A stretch of 64,000 nucleotides of DNA from Bacillota bacterium. GTDB lineage: Bacteria > Bacillota > Sulfobacillia > Sulfobacillales > Sulfobacillaceae. The notes under the pieces are model-generated. The model was not told the DNA's origin and searched no databases. It saw only the letters and a list, made by a program, of their open reading frames with translations. The stretch covers positions 62,001 to 126,000 of the forward strand of contig JAPNUO010000008.1 in the NCBI GenBank assembly GCA_026627065.1, read 5' to 3'. Shown here one piece after another: positions 63,427 to 64,000 of this stretch. Made by a program: the position numbers and the translations under genes. Numbering within the stretch: position 1 is the stretch's first letter; each line of letters begins with the position of its first letter.

Positions 63427-64000
63427 GTGAAGAGATTGCCACAAAAACCTGCCGTGTGGCTTGACAGCGACCCGGGGGTCGACGATGCCTGGGCCATTAT
63501 TGTGGCAGCAAGCACGTGTGAGGTGCGTGGGCTTTCGACGGTTGCTGGCAACGTGCCTTTGCCCGATACTTATGCGAACGCGCGGCGCATTGCACGGGAG
63601 CTTTCCCAAAACGCCTGGCCTATCTTGCCTGGGGCAGATCAGCCCTTGTTGAGTCCCCTCATGACAGCGACCGCTTATCATGGCCAAACTGGCCTCGGTG
63701 ATTGGTCTCCCAACGACAGGGATTCCGAACCTCTCGATTTCCGCGCGCGGGTGTGGCAATGGTGGCACGCTCATGCGCAGGAGATGGCCTCCGTGCACCT
63801 TGTGGTCACAGGTCCGCCCACGAACCTGGCAATTGGCGCCTTAGCATTTCCCGAACTCCGATCCCTTTGGGCGTCGGTTACCCTCATGGGAGGCGCTCTG
63901 CCCGGCGCTCAGGTGGACAAGGCTCAAGAATTCAATGTGTACGTCGATCCGCACGCTGCGGATATCGTCATGCACTGGATTCAGCGCCTCCAGCTGATTG
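63427..64000 (+). CDS. Nucleoside hydrolase (IUNH family), cut by window end
   Basis: The frame continues past position 64000, so only about 191 residues are seen. The N terminus has the calcium-binding DSDPGVDDAWAI motif of inosine/uridine-preferring nucleoside hydrolases and the AGNVPLPDTYANA block, which together identify the family. The GTG at 63427 has GGTGGAG upstream; TTG 63436 is an alternative. Confidence 0.88.
   Translation, partial: MKRLPQKPAVWLDSDPGVDDAWAIIVAASTCEVRGLSTVAGNVPLPDTYANARRIARELSQNAWPILPGADQPLLSPLMTATAYHGQTGLGDWSPNDRDSEPLDFRARVWQWWHAHAQEMASVHLVVTGPPTNLAIGALAFPELRSLWASVTLMGGALPGAQVDKAQEFNVYVDPHAADIVMHWIQRLQLI

Overview
The window is a 64 kb chromosomal stretch from a GC-rich, endospore-forming Firmicute. 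The protein set and gene order point to Sulfobacillus or a close relative, which is an inference I could not confirm by search. The evidence is a dense sporulation gene set, many GTG and TTG starts behind strong GGAGG ribosome binding sites, and a backbone that follows the Bacillus subtilis spoIIIE-to-lexA region: ylzJ, spoIIIE, ymfM (rodZ), pgsA, cinA, recA, ymdB, mutS, mutL, miaA, spoVK, ynbB, lexA. The usual rny, spoVS, miaB and hfq neighbours are missing. I saw no rRNA, tRNA, CRISPR array, phage or intact insertion sequence.

Layout. 0-8 kb: ylzJ, uppP and spoIIIE, then the sporulation/stress trio yhbH-spoVR-prkA. 8-15 kb: a very tryptophan-rich unknown protein, a LON-domain protein, acyl-CoA dehydrogenase, asnS, rodZ and a D,D-carboxypeptidase. 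15-24 kb: a PdaB-type deacetylase, rimO-pgsA, a compact FtsH-like protease with a membrane partner gene, cinA, a DEAD-box helicase and recA-recX. 24-29.5 kb: ferredoxin, ymdB, dipeptidase, leucyl aminopeptidase and a TenA/PqqC-like protein. 29-34.5 kb: small membrane proteins, DedA, and a tightly overlapping minus-strand operon of a variant D,D-carboxypeptidase, a nitrilase-fold pseudoenzyme and an intact nitrilase. 34.5-43 kb: ppx-like, mutS, mutL, miaA, a SleB-type cortex hydrolase, spoVK and a small GTPase. 43-48 kb: a fluoride riboswitch ahead of two crcB genes, then ynbB, lexA and a CPBP protein. 48-50.5 kb: acyl-CoA dehydrogenase, SCP2 and thiolase. 50.5-52.6 kb: an ECF sigma factor coupled to a membrane-anchored protein with a large outer domain. 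53-59.4 kb: the 2-oxoglutarate dehydrogenase E1/E2 genes, VKOR, type-4 uracil-DNA glycosylase, ctaB and a DsrE-like protein. 59.4-64 kb: a 38-residue metallothionein-like gene, a GH31 glycosidase of the sulfoquinovosidase type, a PrsA-like lipoprotein and a nucleoside hydrolase cut by the window end.

How the genes fit together. Three themes recur: spore formation and cell-wall remodelling (spoIIIE, yhbH/spoVR/prkA, rodZ, two D,D-carboxypeptidases, the deacetylase, SleB, SpoVK); DNA repair (recA, recX, lexA, mutS, mutL, UDG); and aerobic fatty-acid and TCA metabolism (two acyl-CoA dehydrogenases, thiolase, SCP2, OGDH, heme O synthase).

Most unusual items: the metallothionein-like mini-gene, whose start codon lies inside a perfect 10-bp inverted repeat; the fluoride riboswitch with its pseudoknot and terminator; the catalytically dead nitrilase paralogue coupled to an intact nitrilase and a KIG-motif D,D-carboxypeptidase; the FtsH-like protease that lacks an outer domain while a neighbouring gene could supply one; and a 446-residue protein with 36 tryptophans.
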